Shown one piece after another: positions 6,457-6,785 of a stretch of 6,785 bases of DNA. Every line of letters starts with the position of its first letter. The first letter of the stretch is position 1. Made by a program: the position numbers and the translations under genes. The notes below the pieces were generated by a model. That model saw only the letters and a list, made by a program, of their open reading frames with translations, had not been told where the DNA came from and did no database searches. Source of the stretch: Chitinophagaceae bacterium (GTDB taxonomy: Bacteria; Bacteroidota; Bacteroidia; Chitinophagales; Chitinophagaceae); NCBI GenBank assembly GCA_947483345.1, contig CANKNL010000165.1, positions 1 through 6,785 of the forward strand, written 5' to 3'.

Positions 6457-6785
6457 TTGTCAGACAGACCAGATCTGTTACATATTATCCAGGGTTGTGT
6501 AAAAGCAGAAAGGGATAGCCAAAAATTATTTTATCAATTATATTATGGCTACTCAATGGGTATTTGTATGCGTTATTGTACCAATCCGGACGATGCAGCT
6601 GAAATAACAAATGATGGTTTTTTAAAAATATTCCGGGCACTTGCCACTTTTAACCCTCATTACACCGATATAGAAGCCTCGCTTAAAGGCTGGATGAAAC
6701 GGATCATGATCAACACGGCTATTGATCGATTACGAAAAAATAATCAACACTTTCTTGTTGCTGAAATTTTCGATAATCATTTTAA
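6457..6785 (+). CDS. ECF-type RNA polymerase sigma-70 factor, N-terminal part (C-terminus outside window)
   Basis: This frame is open from 6412 to the right edge and gives 109 codons from a TTG at 6457. It encodes sigma region 2: helix 2.1 (LFYQLYYGYSMGICMRYC, about residues 25-42), the RNA-polymerase-binding part of region 2.2 (DAAEITNDGFLKIFRAL, about 46-62), and regions 2.3-2.4 (GWMKRIMINTAIDRLRKNNQ, 78-97), which melt and read the -10 region. The lone region 2 near the N-terminus is typical of extracytoplasmic-function sigma factors; region 4 lies beyond the window. A TGA at 6409-6411 closes the frame upstream and there is no in-frame ATG before 6556, which would cut helix 2.1 in half. 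TTG at 6457, giving M-SDRPDLLHIIQGCVKAERD, is therefore the best start; CTG at 6448 is less likely. An A-rich stretch with GAAAG precedes it. The anti-sigma partner and target genes cannot be seen. Confidence 0.87.
   Translation, partial: MSDRPDLLHIIQGCVKAERDSQKLFYQLYYGYSMGICMRYCTNPDDAAEITNDGFLKIFRALATFNPHYTDIEASLKGWMKRIMINTAIDRLRKNNQHFLVAEIFDNHF

Noticed and set aside
6408..6521. Short frame beginning with tandem ATG before the sigma factor
   Set aside because: It ends after about 37 codons, resembles no known leader peptide, and overlaps the sigma gene in another frame; possible but unsupported.

Overview
The window looks like ordinary chromosomal DNA from a member of the Bacteroidota, most likely near Chitinophagaceae. 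The placement is inferred from protein style and promoters, since no database search was possible. Three clues support it. Gene starts lack strong Shine-Dalgarno sequences and have A/T-rich leaders. The rpsT promoter has the Bacteroidota form (TTTG, 21 bp, TATCTTTG). The left-edge gene encodes a secreted, beta-rich protein with an NA|Q signal-peptidase site and a fibronectin-III-like module of the kind common in Bacteroidota exported proteins.

Layout from left to right. On the minus strand are the first 338 codons of a secreted surface or extracellular protein (1-1016, running off the left edge) and, upstream of it, rpsT for ribosomal protein bS20 (1139-1393), with an intrinsic terminator between them. 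Divergent from rpsT on the plus strand is a single-domain PqiA-like membrane protein (1510-2004). It is followed by sucA, the E1 subunit of 2-oxoglutarate dehydrogenase (2167-4911), ffh, the SRP54 GTPase (4979-6301), and the beginning of an ECF-type sigma-70 factor (6457 to the right edge), which appears to start at TTG.

The genes are mostly housekeeping: translation (bS20), the TCA cycle (SucA) and co-translational membrane targeting (Ffh). The edges carry more lineage-specific functions (secreted protein, ECF sigma). They do not form an obvious pathway together. sucB (E2) is not next to sucA. No mobile element, CRISPR array, tRNA or rRNA was seen, and there is no gene-free stretch longer than about 160 bases.

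I found no convincing undescribed system. The points most worth a second look are the palindromes in the pqiA-sucA gap, the non-ATG start of the sigma factor, two substitutions in the RNA-binding motif of Ffh, and the missing sucB neighbour.
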